A stretch of 64,000 nt of DNA from Runella sp. MFBS21 (GCF_029433105.1 NZ_JARNTW010000014.1:118480-182479), one strand, 5' to 3'. Shown: positions 27,648 to 38,376, numbered from the stretch's first letter. Numbers and translations: made by a program. The notes: generated from the sequence alone by a model not told the origin.

Positions 27648-28112
27648 ATGTCATCAGTTTGTTATTGTGGGTCGGGGCAGGAATTCGAAGATTGTTGTGA
27701 GGGTATTATCAATGGAAAACGCAAAGCTGAAACAGCTTTAGAACTCATGAAGTCGCGTTACTCGGCCTATTGTACAGTGGCGGGAGCCTATCTGATGGCC
27801 ACTACGCATCCTGCTACACGATTTCAGTATCACCAAGAATCAATAGAAGCTTGGGCGAGAGAGTCGGAATGGAAGGGGCTAAAAATCATCTCAACTCATA
27901 AAGGTACAGCCGTAGATGAGCAAGGAGAGGTAAGTTTTCAGGCTTTTTATAAAGATGAGCAGAAAAAAAGCCGCGTGCATTATGAACACTCGCTTTTTGT
28001 GAAGCAACAAAATGAGTGGTTTTATCACTCTGGAAAAATAATACCGATTAATCGCAACGATAGTTGTCCTTGCGGGAGCGGTAAAAAATATAAAAAATGC
28101 TGTGCGACTTAG
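27648..28112 (+). CDS. YchJ-family SEC-C motif protein
   Basis: 154 residues from the ATG at 27648 (an upstream ATG at 27615 adds an implausible 11). Two zinc-binding SEC-C-like cysteine clusters: C-Y-C-G-S-G-Q-E-F-E-D-C-C near the start and C-P-C-G-S-G-K-K-Y-K-K-C-C at the very end, with the UPF0225 (NTF2-like) domain between them. Role unknown in all bacteria I know of. It converges on katG, and the two share a bidirectional terminator. Confidence 0.92.
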   Translation: MSSVCYCGSGQEFEDCCEGIINGKRKAETALELMKSRYSAYCTVAGAYLMATTHPATRFQYHQESIEAWARESEWKGLKIISTHKGTAVDEQGEVSFQAFYKDEQKKSRVHYEHSLFVKQQNEWFYHSGKIIPINRNDSCPCGSGKKYKKCCAT

Positions 28113-28123
28113 GCTAAAAAAGT

Positions 28124-28160
28124 AAAAGCGGTGGTTGATATCAAACCACCGCTTTTTATT
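28124..28160. terminator. Bidirectional terminator between ychJ-like gene and katG
   Basis: 13-bp perfect arms AAAAGCGGTGGTT (28124-28136) and AACCACCGCTTTT (28144-28156), loop GATATCA, with T-rich tails in both directions. Confidence 0.9.
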
Positions 28161-28182
28161 AGTAAGCCTTGATACTTAGCAA

Positions 28183-30444
<2,262 letters not shown>

Positions 30445-30551
30445 TTAAGAAACTCTGTGTTTATTGGTTTTATGAAAGAAGAGTAGGGTGAAATGTATAT
30501 TTTACTTCAAATTCTTCCAACTTGTATCTGGATTTTTCCATGATTGGTTTT

Positions 30552-30582
30552 CAAAATTACAATAAGCTTTTTGATAAATCAA
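30552..30582 (-). promoter_or_regulatory. Promoter of katG
   Basis: Reverse strand: TTG (30582-30580), 20-base spacer, TAATTTTG (30559-30552); fits TTG-N(19-23)-TAnnTTTG. The predicted start lies near 30545, giving a leader of about 120 bases. The surrounding 30424-30759 gap is very AT-rich and otherwise shows only the dyad described next. Confidence 0.6.
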
Positions 30583-30603
30583 ATTGATTGTTTTTATATC
30601 GAT

Positions 30604-30618
30604 ATAGTTTTTGTCTAT
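30604..30618. promoter_or_regulatory. OxyR-like half site (ATAG-N7-CTAT) upstream of katG
   Basis: ATAG (30604-30607) and CTAT (30615-30618) are separated by exactly 7 bases, the spacing of half of the OxyR operator known from enterobacteria. The dyad is centred about 65 bases upstream of the predicted start, a normal activator position. The second ATAG-N7-CTAT half is not preserved. Confidence 0.4.
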
Positions 30619-30759
30619 AATTGTGGTTGTTTCCGAAGTTATTGATAAAATTGTAAAGTTATATGATTGCAGGTCAGTTAATTGTAAAAAATAACTGAGA
30701 AATCTTACTCAATCATAGACATAATTGATAATAATAACCATCAGTATATTATAAACACA

Positions 30760-31062
30760 ATGATTTATATCACCCAACTTATTTATATAAGGCCAGGCCA
30801 AGAAAAGGTTTTTGATGAGTTTGAAAGCGTGGCGATTCCTCTCATTGCCAAATACCACGGGAAGCTTTTGTTTCGGGTACGCCCTTCGGACGATTCTTAT
30901 ATTGCATCTCACATAGAGAATCCCTATGAGATTCACCTTGTTGAATTTGGGACTCAGCAAGATTTTGAAGATTTTATGAAAGATGAAGAGCGGAAAAAGT
31001 TTTTAAGTCTAAAAGAACAGGCCATCAAAGCTTCGGTATTGTTTAAAGGTACCAAGCTTTAA
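30760..31062 (+). CDS. DUF1330-like dimeric alpha/beta-barrel protein
   Basis: 100 residues with the ferredoxin-like pattern of the DUF1330 / NIPSNAP superfamily: a first strand I-T-Q-L-I-Y-I-R-P-G-Q-E, helix F-D-E-F-E-S-V-A, and a conserved I-H-L-V-E-F strand followed by an acidic helix. No catalytic residues are certain. It stands alone between the divergent katG and the convergent moaE gene. Confidence 0.8.
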   Translation: MIYITQLIYIRPGQEKVFDEFESVAIPLIAKYHGKLLFRVRPSDDSYIASHIENPYEIHLVEFGTQQDFEDFMKDEERKKFLSLKEQAIKASVLFKGTKL

Positions 31063-31084
31063 ATGTGATAAAGAGATACAGGCA

Positions 31085-31501
31085 TTAAGGATGAGCTGCT
31101 ACCCATACTTCGCCATCTTCAAAAAATTCTTTTTTCCAAATAGGTACAGTTTCTTTAAGAGTATCTATTGCAAACTGACAAGCTTCAAAGGCGGCGCGGC
31201 GGTGCGCGCAGGCCACGGCAATCACTACGGGTATCTCGCCCACTTCCAAAATACCCACGCGATGATAAATTGCTATCTTAAGAACGGGCCATTTTTGGGC
31301 GGCTTCTTCAGCAATTTTTTGCATTTCTTTGATGGCCATTGGTGCATAGGCTTCAAATTCGAGCCGTAATACTGTTTTGCCTTTGGTCTGATTGCGGACT
31401 GTACCTACAAAGGTGACAATTCCGCCAGCAGCTTCTGAAACTACGGAGTCAAAACAAGTTTGTGGATTGAGGGTTTTATCAGAAAGTTGTATGTCAATCA
31501 T
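31085..31501 (-). CDS. moaE: Molybdopterin synthase catalytic subunit MoaE
   Basis: 138 residues, the usual length. MoaE inserts dithiolene sulfur into precursor Z using MoaD thiocarboxylate. Family features: G-A/G-x-x-x-F-x-G-x-V-R near residue 30, L-E-F-E-A-Y near 50, the H-R-x-G-x-L segment (Y-H-R-V-G-I-L-E-V-G-E) and the catalytic lysines towards the C-terminus (I-P-I/V-W-K-K-E). No moaD, moaA or moaC gene is adjacent, so its partners must be elsewhere. Confidence 0.95.
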   Translation of the reverse strand: MIDIQLSDKTLNPQTCFDSVVSEAAGGIVTFVGTVRNQTKGKTVLRLEFEAYAPMAIKEMQKIAEEAAQKWPVLKIAIYHRVGILEVGEIPVVIAVACAHRRAAFEACQFAIDTLKETVPIWKKEFFEDGEVWVAAHP

Positions 31502-31639
31502 GTCGAATCAAAAGGGATAAAAGCCAAAAATAGCAGGTTCATCCTAAAAATCTTCCGTTTCCCACAAATCTCTGTCAGATAATACACTTTTTGATGATGT
31601 ATTTTGTTGTACTTCCAAATCCATTCTAATCATTTAACC

Positions 31640-32902
31640 ATGAATCGTTTGCCTTCTATTCTCATAACTATAGGCGTCTTTTTTTTGTTGGACTTGTATG
31701 TTTTTCAAGCTGTTCGTACCCTAACTCGCGGCCTATCTCTTGATGCCCGCCGCCTTATTCACGCTATTTATTGGGCTATTCCTATTGTCAGTTTAGGGAT
31801 TTGGATTGTGACGCAGTTTTTGATGCCTGCCGACTCGCTCAGTCGCATGACACGCCAATTCATCTGGACGGGGCTATTGATTCCTTATTTTGCCAAGGTA
31901 TTTGCTTTGTTTTTTGTGTTGCTCGATGATGTCGTACGCTTTGGAAAGTGGGTCATAAGTTTGTTTGGAGACCAAGCTGCCGCACCAAGTCCGGCGGTGG
32001 GAGAGCCTACAATTCCGCGTTCAGAATTTTTGATGAAATCTGCTTTGGCTGTTGCCGGAACTACCGTTGCTGGTTTTACATATGGCATTATTTCAGGAGC
32101 GCATGATTACCGGATTCGTCGGATAAAAGTACCTTTGAAAAACTTACCTAAGGCTTTTGAAGGTATCAAAATCGCACAATTATCAGACATACATTCTGGT
32201 AGTTTTTTTAATAAAACAGCAGTAAAAGGTGGAGTAGAAATGTTGATGGAACAGAAGCCAGATTTGTTTTTCTTTACGGGTGATTTGGTTAACAACACTG
32301 CTGATGAAGTAAAAGACTACATCGATATTTTCAAAAAAATTAAAGCCCCCCTCGGGACCTTTTCGGTGCTTGGTAATCACGATTATGGGGATTATTACCA
32401 ATGGCCAAGTGCCGAAGCCAAACGCCGAAATTTACTAGATTTGAAAGAAGCACATCAGCTATTGGGCTGGGACTTGTTGGTTGACGAACATCGCGCAATC
32501 AAAGTAGGTAACGAGCAGATTGGTTTGTTGGGAATTCAAAACTGGGGAATGGGTGGTTTTGCCCAATATGGTAGTTTGGAAAGGGCTGCTCAAAACACCG
32601 AAGATTTTCCTGTTAAACTTTTGTTGTCGCACGACCCAAGCCACTGGAATGCTCAAGTAACTACCGATAGATTTAAGGATATTGATGTGGCTTTTGCAGG
32701 GCATACGCACGGTATGCAATTTGGGGTAGAGGTAGGAGGGTTTCAGTGGAGCCCGGTTCAGTATCGTTACAAACAATGGGGTGGATTGTACACGCAAGGT
32801 GAGCAGCACTTGTATGTCAATAGAGGTTTTGGGTACATTGGCTACCCTGGCAGAGTAGGGATTTTGCCTGAGATTACGATTCTGGAATTGGTGAGAGGAT
32901 AA
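31640..32902 (+). CDS. Membrane-anchored metallophosphoesterase (YkuE/YaeI-like)
   Basis: 420 residues from ATG 31640. Four N-terminal membrane helices (about 5-25, 37-58, 70-95, 135-155), then a calcineurin-type domain: Q-L-S-D-I-H near 176-181, T-G-D-L-V-N, G-N-H-D-Y-G-D and G-H-T-H-G. By family it acts on the outer side of the inner membrane, possibly on UDP-diacylglucosamine-like or polyprenyl phosphate substrates, but this is not established for this subgroup. A strong convergent terminator follows. Confidence 0.92.
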   Translation: MNRLPSILITIGVFFLLDLYVFQAVRTLTRGLSLDARRLIHAIYWAIPIVSLGIWIVTQFLMPADSLSRMTRQFIWTGLLIPYFAKVFALFFVLLDDVVRFGKWVISLFGDQAAAPSPAVGEPTIPRSEFLMKSALAVAGTTVAGFTYGIISGAHDYRIRRIKVPLKNLPKAFEGIKIAQLSDIHSGSFFNKTAVKGGVEMLMEQKPDLFFFTGDLVNNTADEVKDYIDIFKKIKAPLGTFSVLGNHDYGDYYQWPSAEAKRRNLLDLKEAHQLLGWDLLVDEHRAIKVGNEQIGLLGIQNWGMGGFAQYGSLERAAQNTEDFPVKLLLSHDPSHWNAQVTTDRFKDIDVAFAGHTHGMQFGVEVGGFQWSPVQYRYKQWGGLYTQGEQHLYVNRGFGYIGYPGRVGILPEITILELVRG

Positions 32903-32950
32903 AAAAAACGTCAGTCGTCACTCGGATGCCCAAGACAGGAATATCTTTGG

Positions 32951-33012
32951 AAAAGGGTAAAACTTAACAAGTGGTATAAAATCTAACACTTGTTAAGTTT
33001 TACCCTTTTTTT
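32951..33012. terminator. Bidirectional terminator with 23-bp arms
   Basis: Perfect arms at 32951-32973 and 32987-33009 (core AACTTAACAAGTG / CACTTGTTAAGTT) with a 13-base loop and a T8 tract; separates the forward phosphoesterase gene from the reverse MFS gene. Confidence 0.92.
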
Positions 33013-33035
33013 TCTGTTTATTAATTGTTGTAAAT

Positions 33036-34289
33036 TTAAACTACTTGAATTTCAGCGCTTTGATTTTGCTGTCTTTTAATTAAGCGATTTACACGATACA
33101 TCATCAATATACACAGAAGCGTAATCACTGCGGCTACTCCTCCAAGGGTATTATAGTGTTCTAAAGGGCTGAAATTGTCTTTTTGAACCACAATCAAACC
33201 TGCTACAAAGGAGGCAATTCCGCCCGCTATTTGTTGAAGTGAAGAGTTGATACTCATAAATGCCCCTCTATCTTGAAGTACAGGAAGCGCAGAAATCATC
33301 GTAGTAGCCGGAACCATCCGACTCATGATGCCAGCCATCATCAAGACGTTGAAAAAGATGATAATGCCAAGGGGAACTATACCCAAATTGGTGTAAATCA
33401 AAATCATGACCACCATCCAAAGTGAGGCGCCAGTGAAAAGTTTGTATTTGTCTATTTTGTCACTAAGACGACCAATAAACGGCATTATAATCAGCGAACT
33501 AATGCCCGCTACCATGAAGATAAGGGGGAGTTGTTGGGGAGTTACTTTAAGGTTGTTGATAGCATATACACTTCCAAAAGGCATCATCATAAATCCCCCA
33601 ATAGACATAAGCGCCGTGGCCAAAAAGCCTATTCGATAATCATGTTTGGTAAGAGTATGCCAAAGGTGAGCCCCTGCCTTACGCTCACTTTGATGCTTGA
33701 GGTGCTGGTCGACGGGGCGCATCATTTGGATGATGACTATGGTCAAAATAATGCTTAATCCTACGATCATTAAAAAGGGAGATTGCCACCCCCAAATATT
33801 AGCCAAATAAAGACTAATAGGAATCCCTAATACCTGACTTGCCCCAAAGCCCATTTGTACAAAGCCCATGACACGGCCTCGTTGCTCAAGATTGAAAAGG
33901 TCAGTGATAATTGCCATACTAATTGAGCCGATGACACCCCCAAACAAACCCGTCAGAACGCGAGCCGCTACGATGGTTTCGTAGGTAGGAGCGAGGCCAC
34001 AAAAGAGCGTGCCTACGATAAACCCAATGTAGAAAAATAGGAGTAATTTTTTGCGGTCATACTTGTCGGCAAAGCCAGCCGTAAGTAGCCCAGATACTCC
34101 CGCACTAAAGGCGTAGCTCGATACCACAAAGCCAAATTGAGAAGGAGTGATTTTCATGGATTTCATCAGTTGGTCGCCCAAAGGAGACATAACCATAAAA
34201 TCTAGCACGACGGTAAATTGGGTGAGTGCGAGTAGAGCGACTACCCATTTTTGATAGTTCGAAAAAAGCGGTTTTTTGTCTTGCATCAT
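33036..34289 (-). CDS. MFS drug-efflux-type transporter
   Basis: 417 residues, 12 predicted membrane helices. The MFS signature between helices 2 and 3 is G-F-A-D-K-Y-D-R-K-K (near 72-81), and a motif-C-like Gly/Pro-rich stretch (G-x-x-x-G-I-P) lies near 158, typical of proton-driven drug exporters (DHA1 type). It is the last gene of the TetR operon, 39 bases after the AlkZ-like glycosylase gene, which suggests export of a DNA-damaging or toxic compound. Substrate unknown. Confidence 0.9.
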   Translation of the reverse strand: MMQDKKPLFSNYQKWVVALLALTQFTVVLDFMVMSPLGDQLMKSMKITPSQFGFVVSSYAFSAGVSGLLTAGFADKYDRKKLLLFFYIGFIVGTLFCGLAPTYETIVAARVLTGLFGGVIGSISMAIITDLFNLEQRGRVMGFVQMGFGASQVLGIPISLYLANIWGWQSPFLMIVGLSIILTIVIIQMMRPVDQHLKHQSERKAGAHLWHTLTKHDYRIGFLATALMSIGGFMMMPFGSVYAINNLKVTPQQLPLIFMVAGISSLIIMPFIGRLSDKIDKYKLFTGASLWMVVMILIYTNLGIVPLGIIIFFNVLMMAGIMSRMVPATTMISALPVLQDRGAFMSINSSLQQIAGGIASFVAGLIVVQKDNFSPLEHYNTLGGVAAVITLLCILMMYRVNRLIKRQQNQSAEIQVV

Positions 34290-34328
34290 GGTTGTTATCG
34301 ATTTTTATTTGTCAGAGAGAAGAAAGTC

Positions 34329-35372
34329 TTACTTCTCTAAAAAGTGGATATATTGTTTGAGGGCTTTTTCTAATAAGTCTGATTCAAAGTCCGTGTCGAA
34401 AAAGGAGGTTTGAACCTTTGTTTGTTTTTTGGAAATGACTTTTTTCCATATGCCTGTTACTTTTCCATCCACTACGATGATAGGTTTGAAGATGCCATTT
34501 CCCGTAATCGCCTCTTGGTGTTTGTTGGGCGAAAGCGATGCCGTACGGTCTTTATAGCTGACCATAAACTCATCAAAAGCAGGGAGCAGATGCACGCTAT
34601 GAGTGGATATAGAAGAAGAGTTGAGAAAATAATAAAGTTGGTCGTTTATTTTTTCATTGATAAAACTAGATTCCACCAAGGCAACAGCCTTTCGCGCGTC
34701 AGTGATTTTGAGTCCCGACCACCACGCAAAATCTTGTACAGTAGCGGGGCCGTGACTTGTAAAATATTTGAGGGCTAGCTTTCCTAGTGCTTCTTCCCGA
34801 TACAAAGATTGCGTAGCAGGAATACGCTCATCGACAAGTGCGTAGGTGATTTGTTTGTCGCGCATAGGTCCGTTACAAACCAAGCAATTGAGTTCGGCAT
34901 ACGCCATCAGATGCGCCGCTCTCAAATCGGAGGTAATGATACCTGCTTGTTCAATTTGGGTCATCAGCTCACTTCTCGTAAGATAGTTGTGACCCGCTAA
35001 AGCCGTGGTCATTACCTCACTAGCTTTACGGAGTATTAGATCATCTAGCTCTAGTTTACGATTCATAGACGCTACTAACTGTTGTACATGAGGAGCCGTA
35101 AGCGCCATTATCCATCGGAGGTCTTGCGCTGCTACCCAATGCCACGTAGGACGCATGATGTGTGTGCGCACAATTTGTCCTTCTGTGATAGCCTGCTCCA
35201 CTTGCGAGTTGGTAGTTTGTGGAATACGCAGCCCAATGCCCCATTTGGACATGGTATAATCTTGCGCTTGCACCGCTCCCAAGTGTGATACTACCTCGGC
35301 GGGAGTCAGTAAATCGCTATTGATAATTTTTTGGGACAGGAGCCGATGGGTTGCAATATGGATAGGCTGCAT
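34329..35372 (-). CDS. HTH_42 winged-helix protein, AlkZ-like DNA glycosylase
   Basis: 347 residues of the HTH_42 (winged-helix DNA-binding) family, which comprises DNA glycosylases AlkZ and YcaQ/AlkX that unhook bulky alkyl or cross-link lesions. The segment L-G-A-V-Q-A-Q-D-Y carries Q35-x-Q37, the Q-x-Q motif of the AlkZ-like (resistance) subgroup; the YcaQ subgroup has Q-x-D. H-I-M-R-P-T-W-H near 76-83 matches the conserved H-x-R-x-T-x-H region. Cytosolic. Set in an operon with TetR and MFS genes, as expected for self-protection against a genotoxin; the enzymatic role is inferred. Confidence 0.85.
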   Translation of the reverse strand: MQPIHIATHRLLSQKIINSDLLTPAEVVSHLGAVQAQDYTMSKWGIGLRIPQTTNSQVEQAITEGQIVRTHIMRPTWHWVAAQDLRWIMALTAPHVQQLVASMNRKLELDDLILRKASEVMTTALAGHNYLTRSELMTQIEQAGIITSDLRAAHLMAYAELNCLVCNGPMRDKQITYALVDERIPATQSLYREEALGKLALKYFTSHGPATVQDFAWWSGLKITDARKAVALVESSFINEKINDQLYYFLNSSSISTHSVHLLPAFDEFMVSYKDRTASLSPNKHQEAITGNGIFKPIIVVDGKVTGIWKKVISKKQTKVQTSFFDTDFESDLLEKALKQYIHFLEK

Positions 35373-35375
35373 ATA

Positions 35376-35603
35376 TTAATGGGTTAGTTCTTCACAAATA
35401 AAACCAGCGTTGGATACCAATTCTTGAATTTGAGTACTTATGAGCTGCGTTGTTTCGATTCGTAATACACAGTCACAATCTTCACAATCGACCGTCCAGC
35501 GCCGAATGTCAGCTACTGCATCCAATACCAGTCCTATGCTATGTTTGTGGGCCTCGGTTTTGATGTCGGTTTTGAAGATGAGTATTTCGAATGGAATTTC
35601 CAT
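35376..35603 (-). CDS. Small HMA-like protein of unknown function
   Basis: 75 residues with a beta-alpha-beta-like pattern resembling metal-chaperone (HMA) or ACT folds: an I-L-I-F-K-T-D-I strand, a helix beginning with H-K-H-S, and C-E-D-C-D-C-V-L-R-I in the centre. The Cys pair is not in the usual M-x-C-x-x-C position, so metal binding is uncertain. Three bases separate it from the glycosylase gene, so it is surely in the same transcript. Confidence 0.75.
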   Translation of the reverse strand: MEIPFEILIFKTDIKTEAHKHSIGLVLDAVADIRRWTVDCEDCDCVLRIETTQLISTQIQELVSNAGFICEELTH

Positions 35604-35646
35604 GATTTTTGTAGTGAAGACGATTCATACGTTAAAAGATAGATAA

Positions 35647-36240
35647 TCAAGAAGGCGTTAAAGCTTTGATGGTAAGTGCTAGGGTTTGCTCTATGATGTC
35701 ATTAGAAATTTTAAATGGCTGTCCTCCGATGCTGCGCCCTTCGTGATGAAACCGAATCAGATTGTAAAGAGGTGCGTAGGCTATTGACCAAAATACTTCT
35801 ATGGGCATAGGAGTAAGCTCGCCACGCCTGATGGCATTTTTTACAAACATCCCCATCGAGATTTTGAAATCTTCTACAAAGTTTTCCATAATTTTTTCTT
35901 TGAAAGAAGAACTTCTAATCTGTTCATAAAATTCTGATTCTAATCGATTTTCGATAGCGTACTGAGCGCGGTTTCGCCACTGAATGCGGAGCCCTTCGGC
36001 AAAAGGCAAATCTGCGTGGAAATCTTTCAAAACACTTTCACTGAATTTTTTGCCGATGATTAGCCCAATGCTCGTAATGAGGTCTTCTTTGTCTTTATAG
36101 TAAATATACAAAGTGGCAGGGGAGACCTCCGCCGCTTTTGCCAGTTTTTGCATACTAAAACCCTCTAATCCGTGAGCTACGATTAGCTCAATGGCTTTTT
36201 GTTGTACTTGTATTTCTTTGTTTTCGTCACGTGTTCTCAT
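35647..36240 (-). CDS. TetR/AcrR-family regulator
   Basis: 197 residues. The N-terminal helix-turn-helix contains F-S-M-Q-K-L-A-K-A-A-E-V-S-P-A-T-L-Y-I-Y-Y (near 24-44), highly typical of TetR proteins; the rest is the all-helical ligand domain. It is the first gene of the four-gene operon and probably represses it until an inducer, perhaps the exported compound, binds. TATCTTTG (36256-36249, reverse) is a fitting -7 box, and AATGAATGTTTGTTTATT beside it may hold the operator. Confidence 0.93.
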   Translation of the reverse strand: MRTRDENKEIQVQQKAIELIVAHGLEGFSMQKLAKAAEVSPATLYIYYKDKEDLITSIGLIIGKKFSESVLKDFHADLPFAEGLRIQWRNRAQYAIENRLESEFYEQIRSSSFKEKIMENFVEDFKISMGMFVKNAIRRGELTPMPIEVFWSIAYAPLYNLIRFHHEGRSIGGQPFKISNDIIEQTLALTIKALTPS

Positions 36241-36248
36241 GATGGGTA

Positions 36249-36256
36249 CAAAGATA
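36249..36256 (-). promoter_or_regulatory. -7 box of the tetR operon
   Basis: TATCTTTG on the reverse strand, nine bases before the tetR ATG. This is very close, implying an almost leaderless transcript. No -33 TTG at normal distance. Confidence 0.45.
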
Positions 36257-36305
36257 AATGAATGTTTGTTTATTTTTAAATTAAAAAATGATTAAGTAAT
36301 TTAAT

Positions 36306-36942
36306 TTAACGCAGGGAGCGTTTTGAACGCTCCCTGCGTTGAAATGTTAGCGCCGCCTGCGTTTAAAGCTTTATTCTACAAATGCTAATTTGTTCGTTAC
36401 GAAAATCTGCTTATAGCCTTGTGTGTGCATACTTAACGCAGGGAGCGTTCAAAACGCTCCCTGCGTTAAAATGTTAGCGCCGCCCGCGTTTAAAGCTTTA
36501 TTCTACAAATGCTAATTTGTTCGCTACGAAAATCTGCTTATAGCCTTGTGTGTGCATACTTAACGCAGGGAGCGTTCAAAACGCTCCCTGCGTTTAAATG
36601 TTAGCGCCGCTTGCGTTTAAAGCTTTATTCTACAAATGCTGATTTGTTCGTTACGAAAATCTGCTTATAGCCTTGCGTGTGCATACTTAACGCAGGGAGC
36701 GTTCAAAACGCTCCCTGCGTTGATATGTTCAAAACGCCGCCTGCGTTTAAAGCTTTATTTTACAAATGCTAATTTGTTCGTTACGAAAATCTGCTTATAG
36801 CCTTGTGTGTGCATACTTAACGCAGGGAGCGTTTTGAACGCTCCCTGCGTTGATATGTTCAAAACGCCGCCCGCGTTTAAAGCTTTATTCTACAAATGCT
36901 AATTTGTTCGCTACGAAAATCTGCTTGTAGCCTTGCGTGATC
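36306..36942. repeat. Five tandem ~127-bp repeats, each with a 15-bp-arm hairpin
   Basis: Copies begin at 36306, 36433, 36560, 36687 and 36817; the first three periods are exactly 127 bases and the fourth 130. Each starts with arms AACGCAGGGAGCGTT and AACGCTCCCTGCGTT around a 3-base loop. The loop reads TTG in copies 1 and 5 and CAA in copies 2, 3 and 4, so the hairpin has been flipped. The rest of the unit matches the 3' end of the neighbouring nitrilase gene, which ends inside copy 5. The whole 36241-36876 gap holds nothing else. Confidence 0.93.
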
Positions 36943-37776
36943 TTTAAAATTGAAGACTTGACCATCCATACGTACTTGGTCGATTTTGGTAAAATCAAGG
37001 GTTTCTACCAGCCATCCTACTTTTTGGGGAGTCATGCTATTGATAATACCTTCTTCGGGGAGATTTTTGTCGGGAGTACAATAACAAGCTGCAAAGCCAT
37101 AGTTCACATCCACGGCAGGCGACCACGTAGCCTCGCCAATGGTTTGCGAGACTACCGTATAGGCTTGATTTTCGAGGGCACGAGCGCGAGCACCTACATG
37201 TACACGCGTAGCCCCTCGGATGGTTTCTGTACAACTTGGCACCAAAATCAGTGACGCGCCTGCTTCGCTAAGTTTCTGGCTTCCAATGCTAAACTCCACA
37301 TCATAGCATATCTGTATCCCAAAACTGCCCCATTCGGCTTCAAAAAGCGTCAACACTTTAGGAGAGGTTTGGATACCCCATTCTTCATCTTCAAAACGAG
37401 TCATGAAAAATTTGTCCTGATAGCCTACCAATCCTTTGGACGAGAAGACAAATGCGCGATTGTGTGCTTTTCCATTTTCGATAACAGGGATGCTCGGAGC
37501 CACAATCACGACTTGATGCATACGTGCCAAATTCTCAAAAACTGCGCAAAAATCGTTTTTGATGGTGTCAAGTTCTAGTATTTGTCGCCTAATATCAAGG
37601 CGAATTTCGTCGGGAAAGATACTCACCAATTCCATCGAGCCATACTCAGGAAATACCAAAAGCTGCGCTTGTTGCTTCACAGCCTGAGCGACCCATTCAG
37701 AGGTGTGCTGTTGCCATGCTTCAAAATGTATATGATGACTGATAGGGTATTGGGCAGAGGCTACGGTAACGTTCAT
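36877..37776 (-). CDS. Carbon-nitrogen hydrolase (nitrilase superfamily)
   Basis: 299 residues. The Glu-Lys-Cys triad is visible: F-P-E-Y-G near 43-47, Y-Q-D-K-F-F near 124-129, and I-Q-I-C-Y-D-V near 160-166. Amidase or omega-amidase-like action on a small amide is likely. The last 19 codons lie in the tandem repeat; codon 284 (CAA at 36927-36925) is TAA in the other four repeat copies, so the product may have gained 16 residues by stop loss. Third gene of the NTF2 / GNAT / nitrilase operon, one base after the GNAT gene. Confidence 0.92.
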   Translation of the reverse strand: MNVTVASAQYPISHHIHFEAWQQHTSEWVAQAVKQQAQLLVFPEYGSMELVSIFPDEIRLDIRRQILELDTIKNDFCAVFENLARMHQVVIVAPSIPVIENGKAHNRAFVFSSKGLVGYQDKFFMTRFEDEEWGIQTSPKVLTLFEAEWGSFGIQICYDVEFSIGSQKLSEAGASLILVPSCTETIRGATRVHVGARARALENQAYTVVSQTIGEATWSPAVDVNYGFAACYCTPDKNLPEEGIINSMTPQKVGWLVETLDFTKIDQVRMDGQVFNFKDHARLQADFRSEQISICRIKL

Positions 37777-37777
37777 T

Positions 37778-38368
37778 TTATAATTCTTTTTTCCAATAAA
37801 CCATCGGTTTTACAGTAGGAGAGGTATCGCCTACATCAAGCCATTCAAAACTGCTTTGTAAGCTTGGGTCTTTTTGATAGCCTCTTTTGAGCCAAAAGAC
37901 ATCGTTGGAGCGGTAGTTTTGGGGTTGAGCAGGGTGGTTCTCTACTCTTACTACGGCACAAAAACAGGTAATAGTATAAGTGCCAAAACTTTGGGCATGA
38001 GCTTCGCGTTCGTCAAAAAAACGATGACCTAGTCCTAACCCTCGATAGGCAGGAAGTAAAATGCTTTCGCCAAAATAAAATATTTTACTTAAATCATAAC
38101 CTGCTTCCTCAAAGGGCAAACGTACTTCGGGGGTTTCGTTGAGAAGTGGAATACAGGTGGTAGCTCCTACCATTTGTGGGCCGTCATATACTGCAAACAA
38201 AAACCCTCTTTCGGCATTGGCGTAGGTTTGTAAGTATTCTTTTTCGTGAGAAAGTGTACCTTCATATAGATAGGGGAAATCTCGAAAAACAGCGATACGG
38301 AGCTGACCTAGGTCTTCAAACACGGTAGCGATTTCGCCACCGTGCTTGCTGATAAAAGATAGATTCAT
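37778..38368 (-). CDS. GNAT-family N-acetyltransferase
   Basis: 196 residues. The acetyl-CoA-binding motif A is seen in L-L-P-A-Y-R-G-L-G-L-G-H-R-F-F-D-E (near 110-126), preceded by I-F-Y-F-G-E-S-I. Acceptor unknown. Its start is 8 bases after the NTF2-like gene and its end 1 base before the nitrilase gene. This three-gene order recurs in other bacteria, which hints at one pathway for a small amine or amide, but no reaction is established. Confidence 0.9.
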   Translation of the reverse strand: MNLSFISKHGGEIATVFEDLGQLRIAVFRDFPYLYEGTLSHEKEYLQTYANAERGFLFAVYDGPQMVGATTCIPLLNETPEVRLPFEEAGYDLSKIFYFGESILLPAYRGLGLGHRFFDEREAHAQSFGTYTITCFCAVVRVENHPAQPQNYRSNDVFWLKRGYQKDPSLQSSFEWLDVGDTSPTVKPMVYWKKEL

Positions 38369-38376
38369 GCGTCAGA

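Noticed and set aside
36306..36942. Tandem repeat considered as CRISPR array
   Set aside because: The 127-bp units are continuous and nearly identical throughout; there are no unique spacers, and the hairpin is not repeat-sized with a handle.
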